Part shown: positions 1 to 11,200 of the stretch, one piece after another | Layout: each line of letters starts with the position of its first letter | How positions within the stretch are numbered: the stretch's first letter is position 1 | DNA from: Bacteroidota bacterium | GTDB lineage: Bacteria; Bacteroidota; Ignavibacteria; Palsa-1295 | NCBI GenBank assembly: GCA_018266755.1 | Contig: JAFDZW010000007.1 | Coordinates: 1-64,000 of the forward strand | DNA: 64,000 nucleotides | Direction of reading: 5' to 3' | Notes under the pieces: generated by a model | The model's database searches: none | What the model was told of the DNA's origin: nothing | Seen by the model: the letters and a program-made list of their open reading frames with translations, nothing else | Position numbers and translations under genes: made by a program

Positions 1-144
1 GGAGTAGACAATCTTCCACCCGCTCGTAGTATCCCCCTGAGGTGTGATTTGTGAATTCGACTGTTGGCCCGGTGTCGTCTGCCCGGCAGCGGTGCTGCCG
101 ATTGCGAGGCCGACAACGAGAAATAATATGATTGTGCGTTTCAT
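1..144 (-). CDS. Secreted protein, N-terminal fragment (cut by window start)
   Basis: The 48 visible codons start with MKRTIILFLVVGLAIGSTAA, a clear Sec signal peptide (Lys/Arg n-region, hydrophobic core, small residues before the likely cut). A Gln/Thr/Ser-rich stretch follows, which looks like a flexible linker after cleavage. The rest of the gene lies outside the window, so no function can be given. The frame is open to base 1. The start is the only ATG in frame that places the signal peptide at the N-terminus. It is divergent from the XRE gene, with about 205 bp between them. Confidence 0.7.
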   Translation of the reverse strand, partial: MKRTIILFLVVGLAIGSTAAGQTTPGQQSNSQITPQGDTTSGWKIVYS

Positions 145-183
145 TGTCTCTGTCTTTCGTTGAAATGGGAGTCCAATCCCGTT

Positions 184-196
184 GTACTAATAGTAC
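184..196. promoter_or_regulatory. Short perfect palindrome, possible operator
   Basis: GTACTA-A-TAGTAC has two 6-bp arms around one base. It lies between the divergent partial secreted gene and the XRE-family regulator, where an autoregulator would bind. Only position and symmetry support this; there is no second copy nearby to confirm a site. Confidence 0.25.
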
Positions 197-336
197 CCTC
201 GACCGTGATAAGCGGCGGGGGAAGCATCGCAGTATGTAGGGCAGAATTTACTACCCTGATTCAAACAGCAGGGGTGGTAAACTATTCCCATATATAATCC
301 GACTCATGAGTCGTACTGCTATACTGCAAATATAGG

Positions 337-344
337 TACGTTTG
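337..344 (+). promoter_or_regulatory. Candidate -7 element (TACGTTTG) for the XRE gene
   Basis: TACGTTTG matches the Bacteroidota sigma-factor -7 consensus TAnnTTTG. It ends 5 nt before the GTG start at 350, so a transcript begun here would have almost no leader. A reverse-strand match (CAAATATA, 327-334) overlaps it closely and could serve the divergent gene. No clear -33 TTG was seen. Confidence 0.3.
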
Positions 345-349
345 CCCCC

Positions 350-577
350 GTGAATATAAAAAGGATCATCGGGGACAACATCAGGGGGTATCGAAATCGA
401 CTGGATTGGAGCCAGGAAAAACTTGCCGTGCGAGCAAAAATGCACAACGATTATCTTGGTCGGCTCGAACGAGGTGTACAGAATGCCAGCATTGACAGCC
501 TTTTCAAAATCGCCAAAGCATTAGGCGTTGCTCCCTATAAATTGTGGATCGAGGATTCTTACAAGCGGGAGAAGTAA
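350..577 (+). CDS. XRE-family helix-turn-helix regulator (75 aa)
   Basis: This is a compact single-domain Cro/C1-type DNA-binding protein. The HTH covers roughly residues 7-62: a first helix (IGDNIRGYRNRLDWSQEKLA), then a recognition region around HNDYLGRLERG and the family-typical end IDSLFKIAKALGV. Nothing is attached, so it resembles the small controllers of transposons, restriction-modification systems and phages. The GTG start is the only plausible one. It precedes the transposition genes on the same strand and probably regulates them or itself; that role is inferred from position. Confidence 0.85.
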   Translation: MNIKRIIGDNIRGYRNRLDWSQEKLAVRAKMHNDYLGRLERGVQNASIDSLFKIAKALGVAPYKLWIEDSYKREK

Positions 578-770
578 TACCTCCCATACCTATTGCACAT
601 GCATTCCTGTCTTCCCGAACCATCAGTTCGGATCGAGATCCTCGATAACGGCCGCAATCATATTGGTATTCAGATAACCCGAACCAAAGGTCCAAAAAGC
701 GCTTGTGTGAGCCACAATTTGGGCGATTCGGCACCCCCGAACCCCCAGTTTTCACTACACAACCGCTATC
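578..770. other. Gap between XRE and the ATPase-like gene
   Basis: No convincing gene is seen here. An open frame from 593 runs through the gap and overlaps the ATPase-like gene, but it is Pro/Arg/His/Thr-rich in a way typical of an off-frame translation. The gap could hold a promoter for the downstream pair. Confidence 0.4.
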
Positions 771-1592
771 ATGACAGCACACCAACGATCACATCAGCCG
801 CCTCACCAACTACAACACCACCCTTCGGTCTCCTCGTTACTCTCCACGGAGATCCGCACGGCCCTGAAGAACCGCCAGAACGTCGAACTGCGAGGCCGAT
901 CCGCCGCCATCCGTGCACTCCTCGACTCCCTCATCCGTTTCGAACGAGGGACGAACATCGTCGCGCCAACCCACGCCGAAGATCATACCCTGCATATCCT
1001 GCCGAACATCACCTTCCCGGTCAGCGATAAAATGACCCCGGAGAACGTCATGCGACAAGTCCTGCAGGAGTTCGGCTGGCCGACCACCCCGAACCTGTCC
1101 CATGTACAGTTCTACTTCGGAAAGCTCCTCAAGGAGCTCCATCACGACCGGATCGTCCCGGTCTTGTTGTTCGAACATACCGAGATCCTCAGAAGGAAGG
1201 CATTCAAGATCCTCTCGATCCTCTCCGAGCATACGGTAGACCGCCGGCCTTTGGGCGTTCCCTCGATCCTCTGCATCACCGAACGGGGAACCCCGGTTTC
1301 CTCGCTCCAGACGACCTCGATCGTGATCGAGGTAACGAGCCCCCTCACTAGGGACGACATCGAGCGGATCATCGAGTCCGCCGCTGCGGGATCATACGGG
1401 ATCTTCGATCCGCCGGTCATCCATGCACTCGAGCAACTCCCATCCTCGGCCCAGATCGTCACCACCGTGAAGGAGCTCCACCGCTTCGGCAGACGACTCG
1501 GACTCGAACGGATCACGAGTGAGGTCTACGATCAATGGAAGCAGGAACGAACCGTCAGCCACAGGAAGCGCTATGCCACGACGAACGATTGA
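771..1592 (+). CDS. TniB/TnsC/MuB-like transposition AAA protein lacking Walker A
   Basis: The 273-aa protein directly precedes and overlaps a DDE transposase, the usual partner of an AAA+ target-selection ATPase. It has a Walker-B-like strand (VPVLLFEHTE, residues 129-138) and a sensor-1-like segment after GVPSILCITERGTP (about 163-175), similar to the 'GVP...GTP' stretch of TniB proteins. No GxxGxGK[ST] P-loop exists; the place where it would be expected reads LRGRSAAIRALL (40-51). It may be a non-hydrolysing helper or a decayed gene. The frame is intact and the overlap with the transposase is tight, which argues for a maintained protein. The family call is by pattern and context. Confidence 0.6.
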   Translation: MTAHQRSHQPPHQLQHHPSVSSLLSTEIRTALKNRQNVELRGRSAAIRALLDSLIRFERGTNIVAPTHAEDHTLHILPNITFPVSDKMTPENVMRQVLQEFGWPTTPNLSHVQFYFGKLLKELHHDRIVPVLLFEHTEILRRKAFKILSILSEHTVDRRPLGVPSILCITERGTPVSSLQTTSIVIEVTSPLTRDDIERIIESAAAGSYGIFDPPVIHALEQLPSSAQIVTTVKELHRFGRRLGLERITSEVYDQWKQERTVSHRKRYATTND

Positions 1593-3132
1593 TCCCATCC
1601 AGATCGAGCGTATCCGTAGCGCCTATCTGGGAGCGCAGACCGTCCCCGAACGCAAACGGGTCATCGAACGAGCCTGTCGGTCGACCGGATACACCTACGG
1701 AGCCCTCATGCGGGTGTTGAACCTACACCTGCGGCCTCGCTCGCTCAGTGGGAAAGAACAAACGAGGATCGACTATTTCAATACGCTCGGGAAGCTCGTC
1801 TGGGACTATCAGATCGAACATGCCTCCAATACACGGATGGCATCCACCTCGGTAGCGATACGAGTGCTCAAGGAGGGGAAACAGCTCCCCGAGGATGTCA
1901 CCTACCACCAGATCTCGGCCTCGATCCGACGTCAGCGGCTCAAGAACAAGGCGCAGAGCTATTTTACCCGATTCGAACGAACGGAACCCCTGGCCATGAT
2001 CCAGATGGATTTTTCACGAAGTGTGTATCTGGAGCATTTCATCAACGACGGGGTATCGTATCTCAGGACGGCAACGGCAAAAGGAGCCAATGCGAGATCG
2101 GAGCGGGTCTGGATCGCGGTATCCGTCGATGACGCGTCGAGAGTCACCTATGCCCGGTATTACCTCGTCAAGGGGGAAAGTGCCGCATTAGCACGGCATT
2201 TCCTCTTACAGACCTGTATGCAGAAAACTCGGGTGGATACCGCTACGGGAGAGATCGAATCCCTCCCTCTACTGCAGGGGCAACCGGGGACACTCTACAC
2301 CGACCGGGGGTCTGCGTTTCGCAATGCCTCGTTCCGCTCGGGGATACGCAAACTCGGGATTCGTCATGTGCTCGGTTCGACGATCCGCGATACCGAGGGG
2401 AACAAGCTATCGGGGTCGAATAAACAGGCGCGTGGGAAAGTAGAGAGAATGATCCGCTATATCAAGGAGGACTTCGAGACGGAGTTGTTCTTATCCTACA
2501 AGCGAGGGACGATCTTTACACTGAAGCAGATCAACCGGTTACTCGCACAATGGCTCATGAAGGTCAATACGTCCCGTCATCCGGAGCATGCAAGCGAGAA
2601 GCGGTGGGAGATGTTTACACCAGCATTGGAACAGGCCGTGTATCCCCCGAAGGAGGCGGAGTTGCTTTTCAGTAGCTCGGTCTGGCGGAAGGTGAACCGG
2701 CGGCAGGTACGGATCACAGACGGGGTATACTGTAAAGTCCCGGTCGAGATCAACCTTGGGACGACGATGGAGATCGTTACGATCGCGGGAAGTCACTATA
2801 CGATCATCGACGGGAAGCGGGTACTGCTGGAGCCGGTGCCGCTGAGGAAGAGGCTGCATCCTCGGGCGGAGTCACCGAAGGAGTTCGAGGGTGACTATCT
2901 CGAGGGGATGGCACTGCGGCTGCGGCTCAACCGGGAGATCGAGGAGCGCACGAGGCAACAGCAGAATCTGGGGACCATGATCGAATCTCTGCCGGATGAG
3001 GTGGGTGAGTTCTTGGGAGATAGAAGATCCGTCAGCGATATTCAGCGGGTAACGACAACATTCTTACTTGCGGCAGAGGCGGTATCGGAAATTGCCCCAC
3101 ATTATGATGAAGAACATGTAAGTGTGAGATAA
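1573..3132 (+). CDS. DDE transposase, Mu/TniA/TnsB/IstA superfamily
   Basis: This 519-aa protein has an N-terminal helical DNA-binding part, an rve-type RNase-H catalytic core and a beta-rich Mu C-terminal-like domain. Probable catalytic residues are D146 (IQMDFS), D244 (LYTDRGSAF) and E291 (GKVERMIRYIKE). The start ATG at 1573 lies inside the end of the preceding gene (20-bp overlap) with AGGAAG just upstream, implying translational coupling; an in-frame extension to 1519 is less likely. It catalyses DNA strand transfer at element ends. The last third of the gene has a decayed second copy at 11622-11894, so related elements have been active here. Confidence 0.85.
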   Translation: MPRRTIDPIQIERIRSAYLGAQTVPERKRVIERACRSTGYTYGALMRVLNLHLRPRSLSGKEQTRIDYFNTLGKLVWDYQIEHASNTRMASTSVAIRVLKEGKQLPEDVTYHQISASIRRQRLKNKAQSYFTRFERTEPLAMIQMDFSRSVYLEHFINDGVSYLRTATAKGANARSERVWIAVSVDDASRVTYARYYLVKGESAALARHFLLQTCMQKTRVDTATGEIESLPLLQGQPGTLYTDRGSAFRNASFRSGIRKLGIRHVLGSTIRDTEGNKLSGSNKQARGKVERMIRYIKEDFETELFLSYKRGTIFTLKQINRLLAQWLMKVNTSRHPEHASEKRWEMFTPALEQAVYPPKEAELLFSSSVWRKVNRRQVRITDGVYCKVPVEINLGTTMEIVTIAGSHYTIIDGKRVLLEPVPLRKRLHPRAESPKEFEGDYLEGMALRLRLNREIEERTRQQQNLGTMIESLPDEVGEFLGDRRSVSDIQRVTTTFLLAAEAVSEIAPHYDEEHVSVR

Positions 3133-3329
3133 TCAACCTAAGGAATAATCATGGGGGTCGTTGCTAATAATATTTATATGGCTATCCAGAGGAGTCATCA
3201 TACTCTATTGTTTCATAAGACATAAGCGAGCAATTCATTCGGGTTGCACTTAGTAGACGCAAGCAAGAGAAAGAAGCAGTTAGTGTCGGAGATTCTTAAT
3301 GCACCACGTTCCTGTCATTAGAGTACTGT
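3133..3329. other. Gap after the transposase; element end not resolved
   Basis: AT-rich non-coding DNA separates the transposase from the convergent TPR-LuxR gene. A transposon right end would be expected here. I found no terminal inverted repeat that I could match to the 145-349 region by eye, so the element boundary stays open. Confidence 0.3.
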
Positions 3330-5030
3330 TCAACTTAGACTAACAGGGTTCTTAGAAGCGAAGAAGGATTCCAAATATGCATGTAGTTCTGTGTCGTTTG
3401 GGATTCGCATTTTTTTTCGAATATTGGAGCGATGCCAATCGACCGTCCGTTTGGAACAGAAGAGCAGGTCTGCGATTTGCTCAGAACCAAGATTGAGTCG
3501 CACAAGACCACAGATTTTTTCTTCCGTGTCGGACAACAGAGGATATGCCCTTCGAAGTTTTTGTTGGAAGGTAGTATCGAGCATTTCTAAGGATTTTTTA
3601 TCTCGGTATCGTGCATGGTGATTCGATAGATTCTTTTTGATCTTGCGTACAATCGCTTGCACGGACTTCTGTAGATCCACTGTGTCGGACGAATGGGTCA
3701 GGGCCTCAATGTGCGGGATTATCTCCTGTAAATAGCGATTCATCTCCGCAAGTTGGTCGTCGAAGACAAGCAGTTTATGTGCTTGGATACTGTTCTTAGC
3801 TTCAAGACTTTCTGATTTTCGTTGGTAGTATTGTTTGTCGGTACTTGCCATTTGCAGCGCCATTTTTGTGTCAGCGATTTGGCGTTCGTGTTTCAGTTTT
3901 TCAGCAAATAACGATTCCTTTGCTGCATCTAATAATTTGAAGTACTTAAGTGCTTCCGGGATGTCTCCAATGCCTTCATACCCTACAGAAAGGGCATAGA
4001 GGAGAGTACATCTTTCCTTGTTTTGCATGCCGTTCTCAAGCATTTGTTGTACCTGCAACAGGCAGTCTACACCTTCTTCGTATCGCTTGACATTTACTAA
4101 GTGAGACCCTTTTGCGAACAACACCATCCCCTTTGTATAGTAATCATTTGATGTTGTGGCCAATTCTACCGAAATTTCTATCTGAGACAAGGCTTCATCT
4201 GTTTTACCTTGCATCGCGAAAATATTGGCGATGTTTGCATGAGTCAAGGCTTGATAGTTGGAATGCCCCATTTGGATTTGAATATTCAGCGATCGTTCAA
4301 AGTATTCCAATGAAGTATCGAGTTCATTTTGCCTGCCATACAACTGACCAAGATTGCCTAGCGCTGCAGCCTGACGCTGTAAATTACCGAGTTCGGTACT
4401 GATATCCAGGTCGATAGTATGCGCCTCGGTGGCACTGTGGAATTCTTGTAAATCACTATAGATCCACCCAAGAGATGAATATACTTCTGCCTCCAATAAT
4501 TTATCCGGCAAAGTCTCTAATAAGCGGAGCGCTGTTATGTTGAAGTCTTTTGCCCGAATATTGTCGGCGAGCAATTGGTATATACTGCCCAGATAATGAT
4601 ATGTCCTTGCAAGATGACTCGAAGGCTTATCCTCTTGCTGGTTCGCTAATGATATCTCCAGGCATTCAATCGCTTTTCTATATTCCCCTAATGATTTTAG
4701 GGGCTGCGACATTTCAGACAATGCTACAGCAAGACCGCAACGATCATTCAATGTTCGGTACGTATCACATATGATTTCATACGTTGCGACGGAGGCTTCG
4801 TGGTCGGAAAGTAAGTACTGTGATTTGGCAATGATTGAAAGTGCCGACAGTTTGAATGAATAATCTTTGGACTCTTGGATAAGTTGTACTGCGCTTTTAC
4901 CATACTCCAGTGCCCGTACAGGATCAAGGGGAAGATGGAATTCACCTAGTTCAATGAGTGCAGATATTCGCTTTGAAGCAGATTTGACTTTCGATAGTCT
5001 TCGACGCAGGCTCTCTAGTGTTAATGCCAT
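3330..5030 (-). CDS. TPR-LuxR transcriptional regulator (566 aa)
   Basis: About residues 20-370 form a run of tetratricopeptide-like helix pairs (repeated A-LG-IY / ALEY-KLL patterns). A coiled coil follows around 375-450, then a C-terminal LuxR-type HTH near 500-545 (LSDTEEKICGLVRLNLGSEQ, then IADLLFCSKRTVDWHRSNIR). There is no signal peptide or membrane segment, so it is cytoplasmic. This TPR-plus-LuxR build is common in Bacteroidota regulators. It diverges from the giant T9SS gene across 179 bp and is the obvious candidate to control it. Base composition is AT-richer than the genes after 16 kb, consistent with transfer. The signal it senses is unknown. Confidence 0.85.
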   Translation of the reverse strand: MALTLESLRRRLSKVKSASKRISALIELGEFHLPLDPVRALEYGKSAVQLIQESKDYSFKLSALSIIAKSQYLLSDHEASVATYEIICDTYRTLNDRCGLAVALSEMSQPLKSLGEYRKAIECLEISLANQQEDKPSSHLARTYHYLGSIYQLLADNIRAKDFNITALRLLETLPDKLLEAEVYSSLGWIYSDLQEFHSATEAHTIDLDISTELGNLQRQAAALGNLGQLYGRQNELDTSLEYFERSLNIQIQMGHSNYQALTHANIANIFAMQGKTDEALSQIEISVELATTSNDYYTKGMVLFAKGSHLVNVKRYEEGVDCLLQVQQMLENGMQNKERCTLLYALSVGYEGIGDIPEALKYFKLLDAAKESLFAEKLKHERQIADTKMALQMASTDKQYYQRKSESLEAKNSIQAHKLLVFDDQLAEMNRYLQEIIPHIEALTHSSDTVDLQKSVQAIVRKIKKNLSNHHARYRDKKSLEMLDTTFQQKLRRAYPLLSDTEEKICGLVRLNLGSEQIADLLFCSKRTVDWHRSNIRKKMRIPNDTELHAYLESFFASKNPVSLS

Positions 5031-5074
5031 AGGAGATCAATGGGTGTTTTGTCTATTCCAATTCAGAACACTTC

Positions 5075-5082
5075 CAAATATA
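5075..5082 (-). promoter_or_regulatory. Candidate -7 element (TATATTTG) for the TPR-LuxR gene
   Basis: On the minus strand the octamer is TATATTTG, matching TAnnTTTG, 44 nt ahead of the ATG at 5030. The same octamer occurs ahead of the minus-strand gene starting at 57914. Confidence 0.45.
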
Positions 5083-5124
5083 AAACCAGTATCCTCCCAG
5101 TAGAGAACAGGATTCAATAGAAAG

Positions 5125-5132
5125 TATTTTTG
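5125..5132 (+). promoter_or_regulatory. Candidate -7 element (TATTTTTG) for the giant secreted protein
   Basis: TATTTTTG matches TAnnTTTG and would give a leader of about 70 nt before the ATG at 5210. It lies 42 bp from the divergent minus-strand element at 5075-5082, as expected for a divergent promoter pair. Confidence 0.35.
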
Positions 5133-5209
5133 CCGGTGTACACAATGGCACAGCCAGCATCGCTCGTTAGTATGTGCCGGGTATATCGTCTCAACTATCA
5201 CTATCGGTC

Positions 5210-8200
5210 ATGAAAACTCGTATTGTATTTCTGCTCATTGCTTTACCACTCCTATTTTCAAATGTGGTTGCACAAAGTCAGCTACAGACAAACAACTTCC
5301 CAATTGGAGGGTTTGTCTTCGGTCTCGATCTTCAGCCAAATAGCTACATGACTCCGGCTGAGACGCAAGAACGCGACGTATTGCGCACAAGCAAACTGGT
5401 CAACAAATACTTGCTTGCGGGCTTTAATACGAATTACTTTATTGACGGTTCCGAATGGGGTAGTAGTACGCATATTGATCTTGCACATCAGATGCAATTT
5501 CGACGCCCCTTCACGAACACCTCACAGTATAACAATACGTTGCATTATTATGAAGGTCTAAAGGATAGTTGGTTCCAAACCTACTTGGGAGGAAAAGGTA
5601 TTAACCCCTGCGTAGAACAACGATATTTCGTATCAACCTATCTCACGCTTGGAGCTGAGTTCGATCCATATAATCAGATAAAAACACCAAGCGAGTATGA
5701 TTTTGAAACATTTGAACGACTGCTTACAAAGGCCGGCAATGGAGATGAAGCTCAAACATCTTATAAGTGGTATGAAACAGTCGTAGATAACAATGGCACC
5801 CCCCAACGGAAGTTGGTAGATCATCGAATGGGGATGCGTCAACTTAATGGTGAATGGTGGATACGTCGATCCGATGTTCAATCTGGAACAGATGCAATCA
5901 CATTTAAAGAGTGGCCAACATACATTGGTGATCCTGTTCCCGATCAGCCGTTGGGTTATTATTGGCCTCGTCATGTAAGCGGACCTGATCAAAAATTGAG
6001 TAAAAAGAATCCGACAAATAAAGATGAAGCAGGCTATCCTTTCCAGATCCAGCCAACACAAGCTCAGATTAATCAGCAGTTGTCCCATGAAAGTGCGGGC
6101 CTTCCTGATGAGTGGGAATTCATAACTGACGTTAATGGCCACAAAGTTATTGCAGACCATCAATTTTCAAACGACTCACTCAGGATGTATTTTATTTACC
6201 GTCTTGATGAAAATGAGTATTTTGATGATGACGACAGGACTGAAGCACCTCTCAAGGATAATTTGTATGGGAATATTCCACTCTATACAATAAAAGTGGA
6301 GTTGACGTATATTAAAAAACTAAACACATTTCCTGTGTCGTATCAAACATTAAGTCAACAGCCGTCATGGAATGTTTCGCGAACTTTTGATTTGACGTGG
6401 GACGATTATCGATATTTCCATCAGGATAATAATTCTCCGAGCAATACACATCTGACATCCTTTGCAGGTCGTCAATATGCAATGTTTCCATGTCCTTTTC
6501 AAACACCGGAACATGAACATCCACAACCATACATGGAGATTCCGCTCACACACACTGACGGTGACGATTTATATGTAGCTAATAGCATACAAGTCCACTT
6601 GATTTCCAAGGGACATGTCGGTATCTATCCGCGTGGGTTTATTTTGCGATCAAAAATTGCAGATGAGATCGTTACAGGTTACTTAGATAATATATTGAGT
6701 AAATTAGTTCAAAACACGGTTGCCAACACTTCAGACCCTGATACACATCTTCCTCCACCGTCTCTGGCTGCGCTAACCACTGCTGGTGAAAGTATTTGGC
6801 CTTCGTACAGAGCATTAGCTTACATAGACAACATGTTTAATAACCAGCCAACAGTGGATGGGAAGAAATTTGGACGGCATTTATTATCATTTCAATCATC
6901 TCCTGTTGGGGCAAACTATCATTTTCTCAGAAGTATATTCTACGATCAGAACGGCGCTTCCTATCCTGCCCCTGTTATTGTGCAAGAGATATTCGACATG
7001 TACCAAAAAGGTCTTGTAGATAAAGTTGGCAATGATATTCGACCATTATTCCCCAGTGACGGCTTATCGGCACAAATGCGGCATTTCCAAGGAACAAGCC
7101 CATCTCTCAGCTTTCTCGATCTTGGGTTCGGTGTTGCAGGCTGGAGCAATTGGCCGCACTTGACCGACTGGCGAAGCGACATAGGCTTATTGACTTCCAC
7201 TACCGATGCGAATGCGTTACCAGCCTTTAAACAGTCAGAATACTCAAAGTATGTAGATACAATGCATGCCCATCTTATGACATCCGATAGGGACCATGCA
7301 GAGGCCTCGCATGCGGCATATACTGTTAAACAAAACCTTGCAGCCGATGCAACATCCGGGACATGGTATTCTCTTCTGTCTACAATTGGTGGTGTACGAC
7401 TACCTCGTCCAGATGCATTCACCTTATCAACTGTTTACAGTGCACTAACGAGTTTTACTGGGACTCCTAGTCAGAATGCTCAAAACTATATTGACAATAT
7501 TTGGAATCCATTATTTGAATATCAGCAGCAATTTCGGCTATTCCACGACCCAAATCATCCCCCTCAATATCCCGGTCCATTTCGCTTTGACCAATTATAT
7601 CCGGCATCAGTATTTGATCTCTATAATCCTAAATGGGGAGGTAGTGACAAATTTGTATTTTCTGCGCGTTCACCAATATCGACAGAGATTCGAGCAGAAG
7701 GGTGGAATGCGTTATGTTGGGGTGCAAAGGGTATTTTCTTTAATACATTGGGAAGCGACGGCATCGAGCAAATGGGAATCTGCGATAATCACATGAATAC
7801 GGATTTTGACGGATGGGAATATCAGGATGACCACGGACAGCTCAAGAAGGCTCGCTTTGTCGATACCTATCCAACAGCTCAGGTGTGTAATGCGAATACA
7901 GATCCCAATACAAACGACATCTTAAATACATATCTGTTGCCGAGACAACCAACAAACGTGTCAAAAAGGATCAGTTATCCCTATCGTCCGATCCATTTCG
8001 CCGATGACCCCAGTGCCGACCACATATGCGATAACCCCACAACTGTATTAGCAACAAGCGATGGGATGCTATTGTCGCCTATACAATGGATCCCATCCAG
8101 TGTCCCTGAAGATAAGATTACGGACTATATGAATAAGCAGTTTACTGTAGGTTCTACAGACGTTCAACTCATGCTTAAATCCAAAGGAACCTCGAACGGA

Positions 8201-11200
8201 GATGAACAGATGTTTCATATTGTAGCAGAAGATGGTAGTTTGATTCGGACGGATTCACGTAACCCTAATACCAATGACACCTGGGGGGGGCACTGGAAAC
8301 CCTTGTATGAATTTACATCAGAAACCCACGCCTGTCAAGGTATTCCGCTTTGTTCAAGCAGTACAGTGCCTGGGCATAAGGAATGGCTTGCTACATTCTT
8401 TGGGAATGTACTAAAAGATCCGTCTAACCCTAACGATATCGAATATCATGACCCAGATGGGTGGTTTGACTTGCTTACATGGAAGCCTCACGATGTTACC
8501 GATGCAGGCACTCAAACACTAACAATACAACCAATTCGCCATACAAATGATGACGCGCCTTCAATCGATGCTTGGATTCCAACGTATTATGGCTATAAAC
8601 AAAAATGGGCAGGTGCAACTCAACTTACAAAGGATATTAATGCAATCTCCACGTACCTCACTCGTTTTCAATGGCAGCGTGCGTTTACGGCTTCCGATTT
8701 GGGGAGTTTTGATGAACTAGACAGTAAACTAAATCAAGAACCTAAGTTTCCGATCAAGTCGATAAGGACCAACCCCGTACTTCCTTACGCATATAATATC
8801 GAATTTACATCACCGCAACATACATCGTTTGAGTACCACTTTGTTAAGGATGACCAAGCTCCGTTTGATGATATTAAGAAGACCCACCTTCAACTGGCGT
8901 TGTTTAAAGATCCTGTAATCCGCGATCCATTTAGCTTCTCATTTATTTTAGCAAACCAACGTACCTGGCCTATTCAATTCAAGCCAAACACAGACCCGGA
9001 CCACGATGGTATTTGGCGCGATTTCATCTTAACGCAAGATAACACTGATTATCCCAATACGGAGACGTTACTTGGCGCTGTGGATGCACGCATCTGTAGC
9101 TTCACGATTAATCCAGATGCATATACAAATGTATCTCCCGCATTCCGACATGGGGATAAAGGTATATCGATGAGACTTTTAAACTTAGGGACAAAAAAAC
9201 ATACAGACTTTTTCTCAAATATTGATGCATCTACCCTGACAACGGTTCCTGTCGAATTCGCCCCCGGCCAGGGTAATCTATTCCGTCTGTATCCAGTCTT
9301 CAGTTTTATGACTACAGGTCGCGGTACAAGCGCGATTGCCTATAATAATGCCGGACATCTGAGCTCAAGTGAAAATAACACGCAACAACCCTCCATTACG
9401 TATGCGACAGAAGATCGAAATGGAATAGCAGTATCATACCCACAAAAAGATACTACAGATCCGAATATTCATAAGATGCTCCAATTGGCAGATTCACAAA
9501 TTGTAGTGATCGACAGTTCTGGTCTATCTCATACACCAGCAGTGTGCGTATACCCAGGCGGACCTGGGGTTGGACTCGTCTACACCCTTGATAATGCGGG
9601 ACCATCGAAGGATTCAACGTATGTCATATTCCGCTATGGGCCGGGTGCTTCCCCGTTGAATTATCCGGTTTCCGATACGCTCGATCGGTACAAAACATTT
9701 TCTGAATTGAAAGCAGCTCCGGCTATTGTGCCATCAAAGAGCCAAGGGCTATCCTTTTGGGTTTCATGGCGCCACCCAACTATGGGAGCGAAAATTGCAA
9801 TTGTAAATAGCCTTGGACAAATTGTTGCACAGAATTCATTTTGGGCTGCAAATAAATTTGAGACTAAGTTTATATCACTGGCTTCCCACATGCAACAGAT
9901 TGACTCTGGTGTGGTTGGAATTCCAGTCGATACATGCTATATTGCCTTTGAGGAAGGACAAGGTATTTCGTCAGATATTTACTTCGTTAAAGCATTTCAC
10001 AGTGATAATGTAAATCCCACGCAAATAGGAACCGTTGGGATGAAAAACATCTCAAATGGGATGCCCTACTGCGAACATCATTTCCCGTGTATCAGCGTAA
10101 CTCAAAAACGACATGTATATGTTGTTTGGGAGTCAACTCCGCCAGCAGTAATGCATGACAACCTCGATAGTGGTTTATTTAGGAGGCACTACACTGTATT
10201 GCGTGATCGGCCGGTTCAAGGGAAATGGTCACAGTTTACCTCATTCTTTGGTTTCGAGAGTAATTTCTACCCAATTCCACTGCTCGATACACTAAGTGTA
10301 TCCCCAGTGATAACTGCGGCGGATCCTATCCCTGGTCCACCGCAAGCAGTGGAAGGAAGTAATTCTATCTGGCAGGACGAAGTACGAATGGCATGGAACA
10401 GCCCTATTGATAATACTATACGATTAGCACATTTTGGGAATTATGGTTTGAATACCATCCCCAAGTGGCAAATCGTGCCGATGCCCGAAACATCGCTTGA
10501 ACCAGCAATGGCACCTCGTACAAGATTTAATGGCGTACTTCAGCCGTTGCTATTTAGAGACGATCTTCTTATGGACGATAGTAACTCTTATGCGGTTCAT
10601 TTGACGCAATACAGTTTTCCGTTAAATAACATAGTTGATACTGTCAAACGCTTTCAGACCTTGATCGTCAAACCTATATTCTGTGCTTGCCCGAGTGTCT
10701 TTGTCGCTAAGACGACAAGTGTAGACATTCGACGGTACTTGGGATTCTCAGCCTTAACATTGGATTGGCATGGCTGGGACTGGGAAGATACGATCCGCGA
10801 TGGGAATGGCGGTCTGAGTGCGGGCGGATATCGATCGGATGGCACTGTATTTATGCCATTTGATACGCTTAATTTCAGTGCGCTCTTTCGGGTCGGAAGC
10901 TTTCACCAAGGTGATACGATGTATGCAATGCCATGTGTTCAATCGGTTGCGGATACACTTGGGTTCAGACTTGTGGTTCGAAAGAAGTCTACAAATGATC
11001 TCGTTTGGACATTGGACTCGGCTGAATACGCGATGGGGCAATTCCATTCATCCGTACCGTACAGTAAATCCGAGAAGCGCACTCAGGTTGTTCCCCCAGT
11101 ATTTACAAACGATTCTGTATATCTCTCTCTGGAGAGTTATACAATTGGACATGGCTTTAATCAAGCAGCCCCGAATGACAATCTGGATATATCACACCAG

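Noticed and set aside
593-1030. 145-aa frame after the XRE gene
   Set aside because: It overlaps the AAA-like gene in another frame and is Pro/Thr/Arg-rich without any domain pattern.
771-3132. CRISPR-associated transposon (CAST)
   Set aside because: An AAA-like protein beside a TnsB-like transposase prompted the check, but there is no Cas12k or Cascade gene, no TniQ and no spaced repeat array in the window.
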